63,899 nt of DNA from Empedobacter stercoris. GTDB lineage: Bacteria > Bacteroidota > Bacteroidia > Flavobacteriales > Weeksellaceae. The stretch lies in assembly GCF_020281205.1 (NCBI RefSeq), contig NZ_JACXZC010000017.1, positions 1 through 63,899 of the forward strand, in the 5' to 3' direction. Within the stretch, counting starts at the first letter, position 1, and each line of letters begins with the position of its first letter. Position numbers and translations under genes: made by a program. Below the pieces are notes generated by a model. That model saw only the letters and a list, made by a program, of their open reading frames with translations. It had not been told where the DNA came from and made no database searches. Positions 1 through 8,791 of the stretch are shown here, one piece after another.

Positions 1-133
1 AGCAACAAGATTTAATACCAAAATCGTACAAAAAGAAAAACAGTACAAATACGAATATATGTACTGTTTAAAATAAAGTTTTATTAGTCTAATCCTGTAT
101 CATTTTTTCAGGACGTTACATTTCATACGTTAA

Positions 134-3109
134 TTATTTTAAAATTACTTTTCTAGATTCAGTTGTACCATTTGTATTCTCTACAACAACTACAACAACT
201 TGAGGATTTACATTTAGGTTAAGAACATAAGATTTTGCATTAACGTTCTGAACGTTTTGTAACTGTCTTCCTGAGATATCAACTAATTTGATTGATTTTA
301 TTGATTCTTTAGATGAAATTGTAATCTGTTTATTTTGAGCATAAACTACCAATCCTTTTTTAGACAAATCATTTGTTGATAATGTTTTATTTTGATAATT
401 TATTGAGAAACGATCATTAATTTCTCCTGCTTCTGTATCAAAAGAATAAGATTTTAATTCGCTTAAATTAAATACTTTATCTAATTTTCTGTCTACCAAA
501 TAGATATTTTGATTTTCGAAAACACCTTCAAACTTTTCTAAATTGATTTGGTAAGTTCCTGCTTTTTTAACATTGAAAGTTAAATCAAATGAATCTTCTT
601 TGTCGAAATCTCCACGTCCTTGAATTACAAATAAATCATTTTTCAAAACAGAATATAATCCTTCATTATTGTTATCAAATGGTTTTGCATCAAAATTTTG
701 ATCATATTCAGTTGTTGATTCACTTACATATCCAATTAATGAAGAGCTAAAACTATTTTCATTATTTGATAAAGTTAACCAATATCTATTTTTTTGTCCT
801 TTGAAATAAACAGGATTATTAGCTGCAACACGCATTGAGTTGTTAAGAACTAAGTTACCTGTATTGGCTACTTGTGCTATAAACCCTTGTGCTATATCAA
901 GATTTGAAGAAGTTACTGCTGCATCATTCCAACCTATACCATTATAAATTGCCCAGTTAGAACCTCCTTGATATACTCCGTCTACAATATGTTTTGAATG
1001 TGTCCAAACATATACTGCATTTACTCCTACTGTTGTGTTCGCAGCAATTAATGCGTCTAAATTAATCGGAGATGCGTATGGATTACCAATTGCATTATTT
1101 CCTTCTGTTGTTTTCACAACTGGAATTGTTACTTCACCATTGTAAATTTGTCCTGTAAATGAGCTTTCAAATACTTTTGCTTCACCTTGACCATAATTGT
1201 TGTAATTATTAGGTGCTCTGAAACCAATCATTTCCCCTGCTTCAAAAACATCAGATGCAGTTACATTTGCTACCCAAGTATTTGTTGCTTCATCAAATCT
1301 TGTAAAACGATTTGTTAACGTATTTGGAGAAATTTCAAATATATTTTGACCAACAACCGGCGATGACCATGTCATGTTTTCTAAACGATAAATAGGTGTT
1401 GACTTTCTATTAAAAATAGCAGTACCTACATTCGTTGCATTGTCATTGTTTTGAGTTAAGTAAGCTCCATGCTCAAAACGTAAAGTTGCATTATTAACAA
1501 CTTCATTTTCTACTGTAATTGTAATTCCTGCAGGAATTGTTATCTCATTTTCTACTGTTAATTTTTTCGCACAAAAACCTGCAGTTGGAACAGCTTTTAA
1601 AACAGCTTCTTTTGTTAAATCTGGTTCTCCGTTCGACCAAGCCCCATTTTCCCAAGTTGTAGAACTATTTGTAGATGAACATTGGATTTTAACATTATCA
1701 ATAAATGCTCTTTTTGCAGATGTTTCTAATTTCAAGGTAGATCCTGCTGCAACATTGTCAAAACTTACAGTTACATTTTCAAAGGCGTTAGCTATTGTTG
1801 CAATGTATGTTACATTTTTAGTTTCTGTACCTAATGTAACATTCATGCTACCTTCTACCGAAGTCCATCCTTTTACATCAAAACTTACAGTAACATTACC
1901 TGAAATTTCATCAAGTGTTTTAGAAGTGATAGCTCCCGTCTTACTACTAGTTCCTAATCTTACAGCCTCTCCTGCTTGATAAGCACTAGATGTTGTTGGA
2001 AAATTGCTATTTCCATTCCAAGCCGTATTAGATCCATTTCCACTTGTATTATTACCTTTTAAACCATCAAATGTTTCCTCAAAACAATACGTTGCATTTG
2101 GATCATTAGCTCTTACATCAAAAGTTGTTGTATATTCATTAAAGTTATCTGTACTTAATGCTGTTGCAGTAATAGTTGTAGAACCAATCCCTTCAAATGA
2201 TAAGATATTTCCGTTTGTAGAAACAATAGAGTTATCTGCAGATGTATATACAATATTTATCCCTTGTTCTGTTTGGGTTGGTAACCCAGCAAAAGTAGTT
2301 CCCTGGTCTTGAGTTAAATTCTCAAATGTATAATTTACGGTTTGATCTGCTTTAGCTATTTCAAATGTTACTGCAGCTGCTGTAGATGTACCTATTTCAT
2401 TTGTAGCTGTAACTTGTGCAGTAAAAGTACCTGCTTGTGTTGGTGTACCAAAGAACAAACCTTCATTTATATTAAATTCTATTCCTGATGGTAATAACCC
2501 TGTTTTTGTCCAAGATGTAGGGTTATTCGTAGCTGTGATTTGTCCATCAGTTAATAACACTCCATACGTACCTGTGATGGTTTTAGGAGAAACTGTAGGA
2601 GCTTCTGTAATTTCAGGTGCTTTGGTCCATGAAACATTGTCTAAAGTAAGCTGAGGTCCCGCATTTCTAAATGTAATTAATGTAGCGTCAGTCTTATTTA
2701 TTTCCACTTCATAAGATTTAATAGTTGTATCGGTTTGAGCTCCCCCAAATGTTGGTGAAGTATAAACAACAATTCCATCTACAAGAACTTCAATTTTTCT
2801 ATTATTCATACCTCCTGTATACGCTTTTCTTACGTCAAAAGATAATTTTCCAATACCATTATAAATTGTAGTTTCTAACGTATTACCAGATTTTTGAAAT
2901 AAAATTCCCTTATTTGTGATGGGGTATGCTCCTTCATTTCTTGCACCTGTATAATTCCATTCTATACCAATTGTTTCTCCGTCAAATGAACCTGATTGAT
3001 ACGAATCACTTAAGGCTGTTTGGGTTTCAAAAGTTTCAGAACCTTGCCCAAAAGCAAATCCTGATAACAATAATGTTAATAAGGATGATTTAAAGTAAAT
3101 TTTCTTCAT
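134..3109 (-). CDS. T9SS type A sorting domain-containing multidomain surface protein
   Basis: A 991-residue secreted protein. Residues 1-21 are a signal peptide ending FAFGQ. Two similar jelly-roll-like segments (about 22-165 and 340-478) flank two Ig-like segments (about 168-252, putative-Ig type, and 255-338, BIG-like). A long region to about 780 contains the GNPYASPIN motif seen in many Bacteroidota cargo proteins. The last ~75 residues, with LVDISGRQL and a terminal KVILK strand, are a type A C-terminal domain; this class directs export through the T9SS and attachment to the cell surface. No catalytic motif was recognised, so adhesin or matrix protein is only a guess. A run of six valines near residue 970 is unusual. 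The gene stands alone; its operon context to the left is outside the window. Confidence 0.85.
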   Translation of the reverse strand: MKKIYFKSSLLTLLLSGFAFGQGSETFETQTALSDSYQSGSFDGETIGIEWNYTGARNEGAYPITNKGILFQKSGNTLETTIYNGIGKLSFDVRKAYTGGMNNRKIEVLVDGIVVYTSPTFGGAQTDTTIKSYEVEINKTDATLITFRNAGPQLTLDNVSWTKAPEITEAPTVSPKTITGTYGVLLTDGQITATNNPTSWTKTGLLPSGIEFNINEGLFFGTPTQAGTFTAQVTATNEIGTSTAAAVTFEIAKADQTVNYTFENLTQDQGTTFAGLPTQTEQGINIVYTSADNSIVSTNGNILSFEGIGSTTITATALSTDNFNEYTTTFDVRANDPNATYCFEETFDGLKGNNTSGNGSNTAWNGNSNFPTTSSAYQAGEAVRLGTSSKTGAITSKTLDEISGNVTVSFDVKGWTSVEGSMNVTLGTETKNVTYIATIANAFENVTVSFDNVAAGSTLKLETSAKRAFIDNVKIQCSSTNSSTTWENGAWSNGEPDLTKEAVLKAVPTAGFCAKKLTVENEITIPAGITITVENEVVNNATLRFEHGAYLTQNNDNATNVGTAIFNRKSTPIYRLENMTWSSPVVGQNIFEISPNTLTNRFTRFDEATNTWVANVTASDVFEAGEMIGFRAPNNYNNYGQGEAKVFESSFTGQIYNGEVTIPVVKTTEGNNAIGNPYASPINLDALIAANTTVGVNAVYVWTHSKHIVDGVYQGGSNWAIYNGIGWNDAAVTSSNLDIAQGFIAQVANTGNLVLNNSMRVAANNPVYFKGQKNRYWLTLSNNENSFSSSLIGYVSESTTEYDQNFDAKPFDNNNEGLYSVLKNDLFVIQGRGDFDKEDSFDLTFNVKKAGTYQINLEKFEGVFENQNIYLVDRKLDKVFNLSELKSYSFDTEAGEINDRFSINYQNKTLSTNDLSKKGLVVYAQNKQITISSKESIKSIKLVDISGRQLQNVQNVNAKSYVLNLNVNPQVVVVVVENTNGTTESRKVILK

Positions 3110-3234
3110 AAATAAAATATTTGTTTAGTTAAACAGAAGTAATGTTAATTTTTATATTTAGCATTAATATAACATTAACAAAAATAATACATAAAATTTA
3201 CTTAAGTGTTTTTAAATGAATATCCTACAAAAAA

Positions 3235-3264
3235 AATCCGCTAACAAATAAATGTTAACGGATT
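3235..3264 (-). terminator. Intrinsic terminator after GAPDH
   Basis: Twelve-base arms at 3235-3246 and 3253-3264 pair with one mismatch around a 6-nt loop. Read on the minus strand the hairpin is followed by eight Ts and lies 27 nt after the GAPDH stop. Confidence 0.75.
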
Positions 3265-3291
3265 AATTTTAAATAAAGGGAAAAAATACTA

Positions 3292-4731
3292 TTAATAGTA
3301 TGTATATCTTCTAACACCTGCAATGTGTTTTGCTAAACGCATTACTTGGTGACTGTATCCATATTCGTTATCGTACCAAACGTACATCACAACGTTTTTC
3401 CCATCGGCAGAAACAATTGTCGCATTACTATCGAAAATCGACGGAGCAGAAGTTCCTACGATATCAGAAGAAACCAATTCATTATTCAACGAATATTTAA
3501 TTTGTTCTACTAATTCTCCGTTCAACGCAGCGTCTTTCATCAAGTTGTTTACAGCTTCTACAGAAGTATCTTTACTAACTTCTAAATTCAATACGACCAA
3601 AGATCCATTTGGAACTGGAACTCGAATAGCATTTGAAGTTAATTTACCTGCTAAACTTGGTAATGCTTTAGCTACAGCGCTTCCTGCACCAGTTTCTGTA
3701 ATAACCATGTTTAAAGCAGCTGCACGTCCACGACGGTATTTTTTATGCATATTATCAACCAAATTTTGGTCGTTTGTATAAGCATGAATTGTTTCTAAAT
3801 GCCCTTTTACAACTCCTAAGTTATCTTCAACAACTTTTAAAATTGGTGTAATCGCATTTGTTGTACAAGAAGCCGCAGAGAAAATGTTTACATTTTCTGG
3901 ATTATGTTCTTCATGGTTTACACCATAAACAATATTAGGAACACCTTTACCAGGTGCTGTTAATAAAACTTTGTCTGCACCAACAGATTTCAAATGACGA
4001 GATAAAGCCTCTTCATCTTTAAAAACACCTGTGTTATCGATAATTAAAGCTTCATTAATTCCATAAGCTGTATAATCGATATCTTCTGGTTGAGCTGCAG
4101 AAATCATGTGCACAGTAACACCATTCACAATCAATGCATTGTTTTCGTGGTCTGCTACTACATTTCCATCAAAATCACCATGAACAGAATCATGACGCAA
4201 TAAAGATGCTCTTTTTTCTAATAAAACCGGATCGTGCTTATCGCGTGTCACAACAGCACGTAATCTCAACTGTTGACCTTTTCCCATTTGAGAAGCCAAT
4301 TCACGCGCTAATAAACGTCCAATTCTACCAAAACCATAAAGCACAACATCTTTTGGCTCTACACTTTTTACATTTCTACTATCACCTAATTTTTCTTCAA
4401 CAAAAGCTTCTGCTGAAGTATAATTTCCTGAAGTATATTCTTTTGCTAATTTTCCAACATCAAGTCGAGAAGCTGGTAAATTTGCTTGAAAAATTGCTTT
4501 TGCAATCGCTAAAGTATCATCAATAGCAATTTTGTTTTCAACAAATTCTTCTGCATATTGGTGTAAATTTACGATATCACTAACGTTTTTATCAACTAAT
4601 TGATTACGGAAGATTACCAATTCAACAGATTGATCGTACCATAAATCTGAAACAATTTTAATGAATTCTACAACCTTTTTGCTCATTTCATTGAAAGATG
4701 CAAGTTGCTGATCATAAGAAGAGTGGTTCAT
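3292..4731 (-). CDS. gap: Glyceraldehyde-3-phosphate dehydrogenase, long form
   Basis: Converts glyceraldehyde 3-phosphate, NAD(P)+ and phosphate to 1,3-bisphosphoglycerate in glycolysis/gluconeogenesis. The Rossmann motif GFGRIGR lies at residues 133-139, the catalytic Cys is C289 in SAASCTTNAI, and the general-base His is about H316 in TIHAYT. At 479 residues it is about 145 longer than the standard ~335-residue enzyme, because of an N-terminal helical extension of about 125 residues; such long forms occur in Bacteroidota and some Gammaproteobacteria. The function of the extension is unknown. It is monocistronic, with a -7 element about 42 nt upstream and a clean terminator downstream. Coenzyme preference cannot be read reliably from sequence alone. 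Confidence 0.95.
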   Translation of the reverse strand: MNHSSYDQQLASFNEMSKKVVEFIKIVSDLWYDQSVELVIFRNQLVDKNVSDIVNLHQYAEEFVENKIAIDDTLAIAKAIFQANLPASRLDVGKLAKEYTSGNYTSAEAFVEEKLGDSRNVKSVEPKDVVLYGFGRIGRLLARELASQMGKGQQLRLRAVVTRDKHDPVLLEKRASLLRHDSVHGDFDGNVVADHENNALIVNGVTVHMISAAQPEDIDYTAYGINEALIIDNTGVFKDEEALSRHLKSVGADKVLLTAPGKGVPNIVYGVNHEEHNPENVNIFSAASCTTNAITPILKVVEDNLGVVKGHLETIHAYTNDQNLVDNMHKKYRRGRAAALNMVITETGAGSAVAKALPSLAGKLTSNAIRVPVPNGSLVVLNLEVSKDTSVEAVNNLMKDAALNGELVEQIKYSLNNELVSSDIVGTSAPSIFDSNATIVSADGKNVVMYVWYDNEYGYSHQVMRLAKHIAGVRRYTYY

Positions 4732-4772
4732 TTTAGAAAATGTTTAAATGTGTTTATTTACTTAATTCTTCG

Positions 4773-4780
4773 CAAAAGTA
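4773..4780 (-). promoter_or_regulatory. Predicted GAPDH promoter -7 element
   Basis: Minus-strand TACTTTTG matches the Bacteroidota -7 consensus TAnnTTTG and lies 41 nt upstream of the GAPDH start. No matching TTTG -33 box is seen at the usual spacing. Confidence 0.45.
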
Positions 4781-4992
4781 ATCAATTATAACGATTTCGT
4801 ATATTTTTTTTACAAAAACTAATGATTGTCATTAAAAACAGATCATTTCCAGCAAAATTTTAATGAAGAATAAATTTTTACACTAAAAAATAACATTCTC
4901 AAAATAGGATTAAAAGCATATTAATAAACAAGTTAAAGCAATAGCTATATTTCACGAAAACGTTTTCGTGAAATTAAAGTTTGAAATTTTAA

Positions 4993-5023
4993 TTTGGTAA
5001 TTCGAAAAAGCATTCTATATTTG
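4993..5023 (+). promoter_or_regulatory. Bacteroidota-type promoter for tRNA-Ser
   Basis: TTTG at 4993-4996 and TATATTTG at 5016-5023 are separated by 19 nt, the canonical -33/-7 arrangement of the Bacteroidota primary sigma factor. The -7 box ends 30 nt before the mature tRNA. This is the most complete promoter in the window. The rest of the 4781-5053 gap is AT-rich and shows no gene. Confidence 0.75.
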
Positions 5024-5053
5024 CACTCGCAATACGCAATAAACAGCGTTTTT

Positions 5054-5138
5054 GGAGAGTTGGCAGAGTGGTCGAATGCGGCAGTCTTGAAAACTGTTGA
5101 GGGTCACACCTCCGGGGGTTCGAATCCCTCACTCTCCG
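5054..5138 (+). tRNA. tRNA-Ser (anticodon UGA)
   Basis: The acceptor stem pairs GGAGAGT (5054-5060) with ACTCTCC (5131-5137), leaving G5138 as discriminator. The anticodon loop CTTGAAA (5086-5092) carries TGA at 5088-5090. The T arm is GGGGTTCGAATCCCT, and a long variable arm marks a class II serine tRNA that reads UCA/UCG codons. CCA is not encoded. A good promoter lies upstream and a terminator follows within 6 nt, so it is a single-gene transcript. Confidence 0.97.
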
Positions 5139-5143
5139 CTGAT

Positions 5144-5173
5144 AAAGCCCAATAGAGTAATCTGTTGGGCTTT
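5144..5173 (+). terminator. tRNA-Ser terminator
   Basis: A 13-bp stem with one G-U pair, AAAGCCCAATAGA against TCTGTTGGGCTTT, closes a GTAA loop and is followed by T-rich sequence. Confidence 0.85.
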
Positions 5174-5506
5174 TTGTTTTCATCAACTCCTAAAAACAAA
5201 AAATTATAGTTGCGAAGCATGTAAGTTTTTCTTAGAATCTATTTTCCTTTTCTTAGGAATATGAAACACCTTCACTCTCGCACATCGAGTTAAAATCACA
5301 AATTGCAAATCTGCGACATCGGGCTATAATATACTGGTTGTAATTCTTGTGGTTACAAATAGTGTTGTAGTTTTAGAAGTAAATAATAATAAAATATGAA
5401 TGTTTAGTTTATTATTTCAAAGAAACTTAAATGATGAATGAAAATGAACATTAAAATTTCTTAAAGAATCTTTCTGTCACTTTTTTATTCATTGAATATA
5501 TATAAT
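5174..5506. other. Gene-free interval between tRNA-Ser and the IS element
   Basis: No convincing ORF on either strand. The 56 bases nearest the IS (5451-5506) can encode, on the minus strand, a short in-frame tail ending VTERFFKKF then a stop. This may be the 3' remnant of the secreted-protein gene interrupted by the IS, but that link is unproven. A less AT-rich patch at about 5270-5330 could be debris of older insertions; I see no tRNA-like attachment repeat or integrase. Confidence 0.4.
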
Positions 5507-6483
5507 ACCCGTTGTGCATTATGAATTAAAAAGATAAAAGTTGTTCATTTGATTGAAAATCAGTAACTTAAATTAATTGTAAAACATTTACAATGAACAA
5601 CTTGAATGCAAATTACGAAAGAATTTTGGAAGTTTTGCGAAAATATCAAATGAAAACCTATTGGCCTATCAAAGGCGACCTCCAAAATTGAAGGATTTGG
5701 AATTGATAAGTCTTGCATTAACTGCTAAATTTATGGGTATTGACAGCGAAAATCATCTTTTTCGACAAATTCCTCAAGCGATAAAATGCAAAATAGAACG
5801 TAGTGTTTATAATCTTCGCAAACGTAGATTGGGCAGTAAAATAAATGATCTACGAATGAAAATTGCCCGAAGTTTTAATGAGTTTGAGAAGTTTTTCATT
5901 ATTGACAGTATGCCCGTAGAAGTATGTAAACTCTCGAGGAGCAATACTTCAAAAATCTGTAAAGATGACGACTATTGCTATCCAAACAGAGGCTTTTGTG
6001 CTTCTCAGAAAATGCATTTTTATGGCTACAAACTTCATGCAGTTTGTTCGATAAATGGAGTTTTTCAAAGTGTGGATTTAAGTCCTGCTTCCGTTCACAC
6101 ATCCATTATTTAAAAGATATCAGAGAACAATTATTCGATTGTACCTTGCTTAAAGACAAAGGCTACTTGTCGTCTGAGATTCAGATTGATTTATTTAAAT
6201 ATGCCAATATAGAACTCGAAACTCCGAAAAGAGTTAATCAAAAGGACTACAAGCCACAGTTTTATTTATTCAAAAAACAGCGAAAAAGGATTGAAACACT
6301 TTTCTCACAACTCTGTGACCAGTTTATGATTAGACGCAATTATGCAAAAACTTTTGAAGGCTTCTAAACAAGATTATTGGCTAAAATAACTACTTTAACC
6401 GTTGTACAGTTCATTAACAAAGAATATTTTAACCGAAATATCAATAACCTAAAAGTCAGTATTGTTTAAAATGCACAACGGGT
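5507..6483 (+). mobile_element. Decayed IS982-family insertion sequence
   Basis: Perfect 14-bp terminal inverted repeats, ACCCGTTGTGCATT at 5507-5520 and its complement at 6470-6483, enclose a single transposase pseudogene. The ACCC terminus, ~977-bp length and transposase motifs (IDSMPVEVCK, GFCASQ, KRIETLFSQL) fit IS982. The flanks (ATATATAAT and TAAATTAAT) show no target-site duplication, so either the flanks have diverged or a rearrangement followed insertion. The ends are intact, so it could still be moved by an active related transposase. Confidence 0.9.
5593..6469 (+). pseudogene. IS982-family transposase, two frameshifts and a nonsense codon
   Basis: Restoring the frame gives about 292 residues, normal for the family. 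Three lesions are visible. First, a 1-nt loss near 5661 puts the N-terminal frame (ATG at 5593, ending KTY) out of register with the following LAYQRRPPK. Second, a 1-nt loss near 6099-6103 turns the expected SVHDIHYLKD into SVHTSII then stop, also removing the conserved Asp after SVH. Third, TAA at 6365-6367 falls where the family has Lys in EGFKTR; the frame then continues open to TAA at 6467-6469. The family catalyses DDE-type cut-and-paste transposition; this copy cannot make a full enzyme. Confidence 0.9.
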
Positions 6484-6633
6484 TAAATTAATTCGTTCTA
6501 AATCATTAAGATTTTTATTTTTTGTAAGGATATTACAAAGATCGTTAATTAGCAAATCTCTCTTATCATCTATATTTTGAGAAAAAGAAATTGAACAAAT
6601 TATAAATAGAATATAAGTTAGGTAATATTTCAT
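6466..6633 (-). pseudogene. Small secreted-protein gene truncated by the IS
   Basis: A 55-codon minus-strand ORF starts MKYYLTYILFIICSISFSQ, a typical Bacteroidota signal peptide with cleavage after or near SFSQ. It continues through about 30 charged residues (NIDDKRDLLINDLCNILT and beyond) and then runs into the right end of the IS, whose sequence supplies the last residues TRCAF and the stop. The native part is 6484-6633, so the gene was cut by the insertion. A possible 3' remnant lies at 5451-5506 across the element. Function and original length are unknown. It is absent from simple ORF calling because it is short, but the signal peptide is convincing. Confidence 0.6.
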
Positions 6634-6792
6634 CTTTGGTTTTTATAAAATTAATAAAAAATATGATATAGTAATTTTTTAAAATTAGATGACTTTAACA
6701 GAAAATTAAAAGTAAAGAATTTTATATTCAATCAAAATCTGTTATTTTAGTGGAAATATTAATATTATAAGTAAACTACATAAAATTAAAAG

Positions 6793-7569
6793 ATGAAAAA
6801 GGGTGTATTTTTGATGTCAGTTTTGGGTGTTCTTTTCTTTGTTCAATCATGTGAAACGAAGAAGGAAAATGCTGACACAACAAAAGAAGAAGTTATACAA
6901 AATGATACAATTCAAGTAAAAGAAACTGTTGGTAATCCTACAGATGTAAAAGCTGACCCAGGGACATTTCAAATAAAACCTTTGAAATACGGTTACGATG
7001 AGTTAAAAGAATACATTGATGCAAAAACAATGGAAGTTCATTACTCTAAACATTATTTAGGATACATCAACAAGATGAACACTGCATTAAAAGAAGCCAA
7101 TATCAAATCAAATGATATCGTAGATATTTTGAAAAAAATGGATATGAATAATGGTGCTTTACGCAATAATGCTGGTGGATATTACAATCACATGCTATAT
7201 TTCGATATTATGTCTCCAACGCCTCAAAAAGAGCCTAAAGGAGATCTTAAAGCAAAGATTGATGCAACATTTGGTTCTACAGAAGAATTGTTAAAACAAT
7301 TGGATGAAGCGGGTGCAAAACGTTTTGGTTCTGGTTGGGCTTGGTTAGTTGTAAAAGAAGATGGTTCTTTAGCAGTTACAAGTACAGCAAATCAAGACAA
7401 TCCGTTGATGCCTGGTGCAGAAGTTGCAGGAACACCAATTTTAGGAATTGATGTTTGGGAACATGCATATTACTTGAAATACCAAAACAAACGCGATGAA
7501 TATTTGAAAGCGTTCAATAATGTTTTGGATTGGAAACAAGTTGAAGATAATTACAAGAAGGCGAAATAA
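6793..7569 (+). CDS. sodA: Superoxide dismutase (Fe/Mn family), predicted lipoprotein
   Basis: Dismutates superoxide to oxygen and hydrogen peroxide. The N-terminus is a lipoprotein signal peptide with lipobox FVQSC (Cys20), followed by a Lys/Glu/Thr-rich linker to about residue 55. The catalytic domain then follows. Predicted metal ligands are H83, H133 (GGYYNHMLYF), D220 and H224 (GIDVWEHAYY). Total length 258 is about 55 longer than cytosolic enzymes because of the export leader. Placement in the periplasm or on an outer-membrane face is inferred. Fe versus Mn preference is not settled by sequence. It is monocistronic, beginning about 160 nt right of the IS-truncated gene, and has its own terminator. 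Confidence 0.93.
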   Translation: MKKGVFLMSVLGVLFFVQSCETKKENADTTKEEVIQNDTIQVKETVGNPTDVKADPGTFQIKPLKYGYDELKEYIDAKTMEVHYSKHYLGYINKMNTALKEANIKSNDIVDILKKMDMNNGALRNNAGGYYNHMLYFDIMSPTPQKEPKGDLKAKIDATFGSTEELLKQLDEAGAKRFGSGWAWLVVKEDGSLAVTSTANQDNPLMPGAEVAGTPILGIDVWEHAYYLKYQNKRDEYLKAFNNVLDWKQVEDNYKKAK

Positions 7570-7583
7570 ACTTCTTAAAACAC

Positions 7584-7619
7584 AATGCTCCAATTAGTAA
7601 TATATTTCTTTGGAGCATT
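7584..7619 (+). terminator. Terminator after superoxide dismutase
   Basis: AATGCTCCAA at 7584-7593 pairs perfectly with 7610-7619 and is followed by a T run; it begins 15 nt after the stop. Confidence 0.8.
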
Positions 7620-7654
7620 TTTTATAAAAGAATGTAAAATGAAAACTTAACCAT

Positions 7655-8602
7655 TCATTCTAATTTTACAAAATCAATATTTCTTTTTAATCCATCAAAC
7701 TTAGTTCGTTTGACAGGTGATTTTTTAAAAATTACTCGGAAAACGTCTTCGGTAATTTCTTCCCAGTCTTTTTTCGAAAATTGATTGATACTTTCGTGCC
7801 TTATAAAACGTGTTTCCTTTGTAGGAAGCGAAAAACGATTCCAAGGACAAACTTCTTGACATACATCACAACCAAAAATCCAATCATCAAACTTTCCTTT
7901 CATTTCAGCAGGAATCTGATCTTTCAATTCGATTGTAAAATACGAAATACATTGACTTCCGTTCACCGTTTTATTTGGTAAAATAGCATCTGTTGGACAA
8001 GCATCAATACAACGCGTACAATTTCCACAATGATCTGTTGCAATTGGAGAATCATAAGCCAACTCCAAATCAATAATTAATTCAGATAAAAAGAAGAACG
8101 ATCCTTTTTGTTTGGATAACGTCAACGAATTTTTTCCAACCCACCCAATTCCTGCTTTTTTTGCCCAAGCATGTTCTAATATTGGTGCAGAATCTGTAAA
8201 AGCTCGACCACTCACCTCTCCTATTTCTTCTTGAATAAAATCTAACAATTCGCGCACTTTTTCCTTCACGACAAAATGATAATCTTCACCTTGTGCATAC
8301 ATGGCAACTTTGTACGAATTAGGATTTCGATCTAAATCTTGGTAATAATTATACGCCAACGAAATCACAGATTTTGCTCCTTCGACTAACAAACGAGGAT
8401 CCAATCGCATATCAAAATGATTTTCTATATATTGCATTTCTCCATGAAAATCATTTTTTAACCAAGCTTCTAAATGAAGTGCTTCGTCTTCTAAAAAGTC
8501 AGCCTTTGCTATTCCACAAGAAATAAATCCTAACAATTCAGCTTTTTCTTTGATTCGTTGGGACCATTTTATTTTAATATGTTCTTCTGTTTGAAGGAGC
8601 AT
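7655..8602 (-). CDS. queG: Epoxyqueuosine reductase
   Basis: Catalyses the last step of queuosine synthesis, reducing epoxyqueuosine to queuosine in the wobble position of GUN-anticodon tRNAs, using cobalamin and two [4Fe-4S] clusters. Ferredoxin-like Cys residues are at 192, 195, 198, 202 ([11 protein letters not shown]), 218, and 245, 248, 252 ([10 protein letters not shown]). D136 in FTDSAP matches the catalytic acid of the family. The N-terminal half is the corrinoid-reductase-like domain. The length of 315 is slightly shorter than the ~350-380 of many homologues, lacking the C-terminal HEAT-like tail, which is usual in Bacteroidota. No other queuosine genes are in the window. Confidence 0.94.
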   Translation of the reverse strand: MLLQTEEHIKIKWSQRIKEKAELLGFISCGIAKADFLEDEALHLEAWLKNDFHGEMQYIENHFDMRLDPRLLVEGAKSVISLAYNYYQDLDRNPNSYKVAMYAQGEDYHFVVKEKVRELLDFIQEEIGEVSGRAFTDSAPILEHAWAKKAGIGWVGKNSLTLSKQKGSFFFLSELIIDLELAYDSPIATDHCGNCTRCIDACPTDAILPNKTVNGSQCISYFTIELKDQIPAEMKGKFDDWIFGCDVCQEVCPWNRFSLPTKETRFIRHESINQFSKKDWEEITEDVFRVIFKKSPVKRTKFDGLKRNIDFVKLE

Positions 8603-8748
8603 TTTAATTATGAATAATTAAATTTGAATTGATCTTAAATGTAAAACTTCAATAAAATCAGTATGAAACGATTCGTCTATTCAAGTGTTTAAATTATTCC
8701 TTAGATTAATTTAAATCTATCGAGAACTTAAACAAAATATTATCTAAA

Positions 8749-8787
8749 GATTCTTCGACAAGCTTAGAATAAAAGCGAACTTAGAAC
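8749..8787. repeat. Short dispersed repeat, copy 1 (3' of ruvB)
   Basis: A ~39-bp segment containing the partial palindrome TTCTTCGACAAGCTTAGAA. It resembles 28444-28485 over its whole length and sits 4 nt beyond the ruvB stop. It may be a REP-like extragenic repeat or a degenerate terminator. Confidence 0.4.
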
Positions 8788-8791
8788 AAAT

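Noticed and set aside
4989-5186. A 65-codon minus-strand ORF over tRNA-Ser
   Set aside because: It is the reverse complement of the tRNA gene and its terminator, a common artefact.
5174-5506. Integrative element at the tRNA-Ser 3' end
   Set aside because: No integrase, no repeat of the tRNA 3' end and no cargo; only an IS982 remnant is nearby.
5661-6113. Treating the IS ORF pieces as separate intact genes
   Set aside because: Frame restoration gives one ~292-residue IS982 transposase; each piece alone is incomplete.
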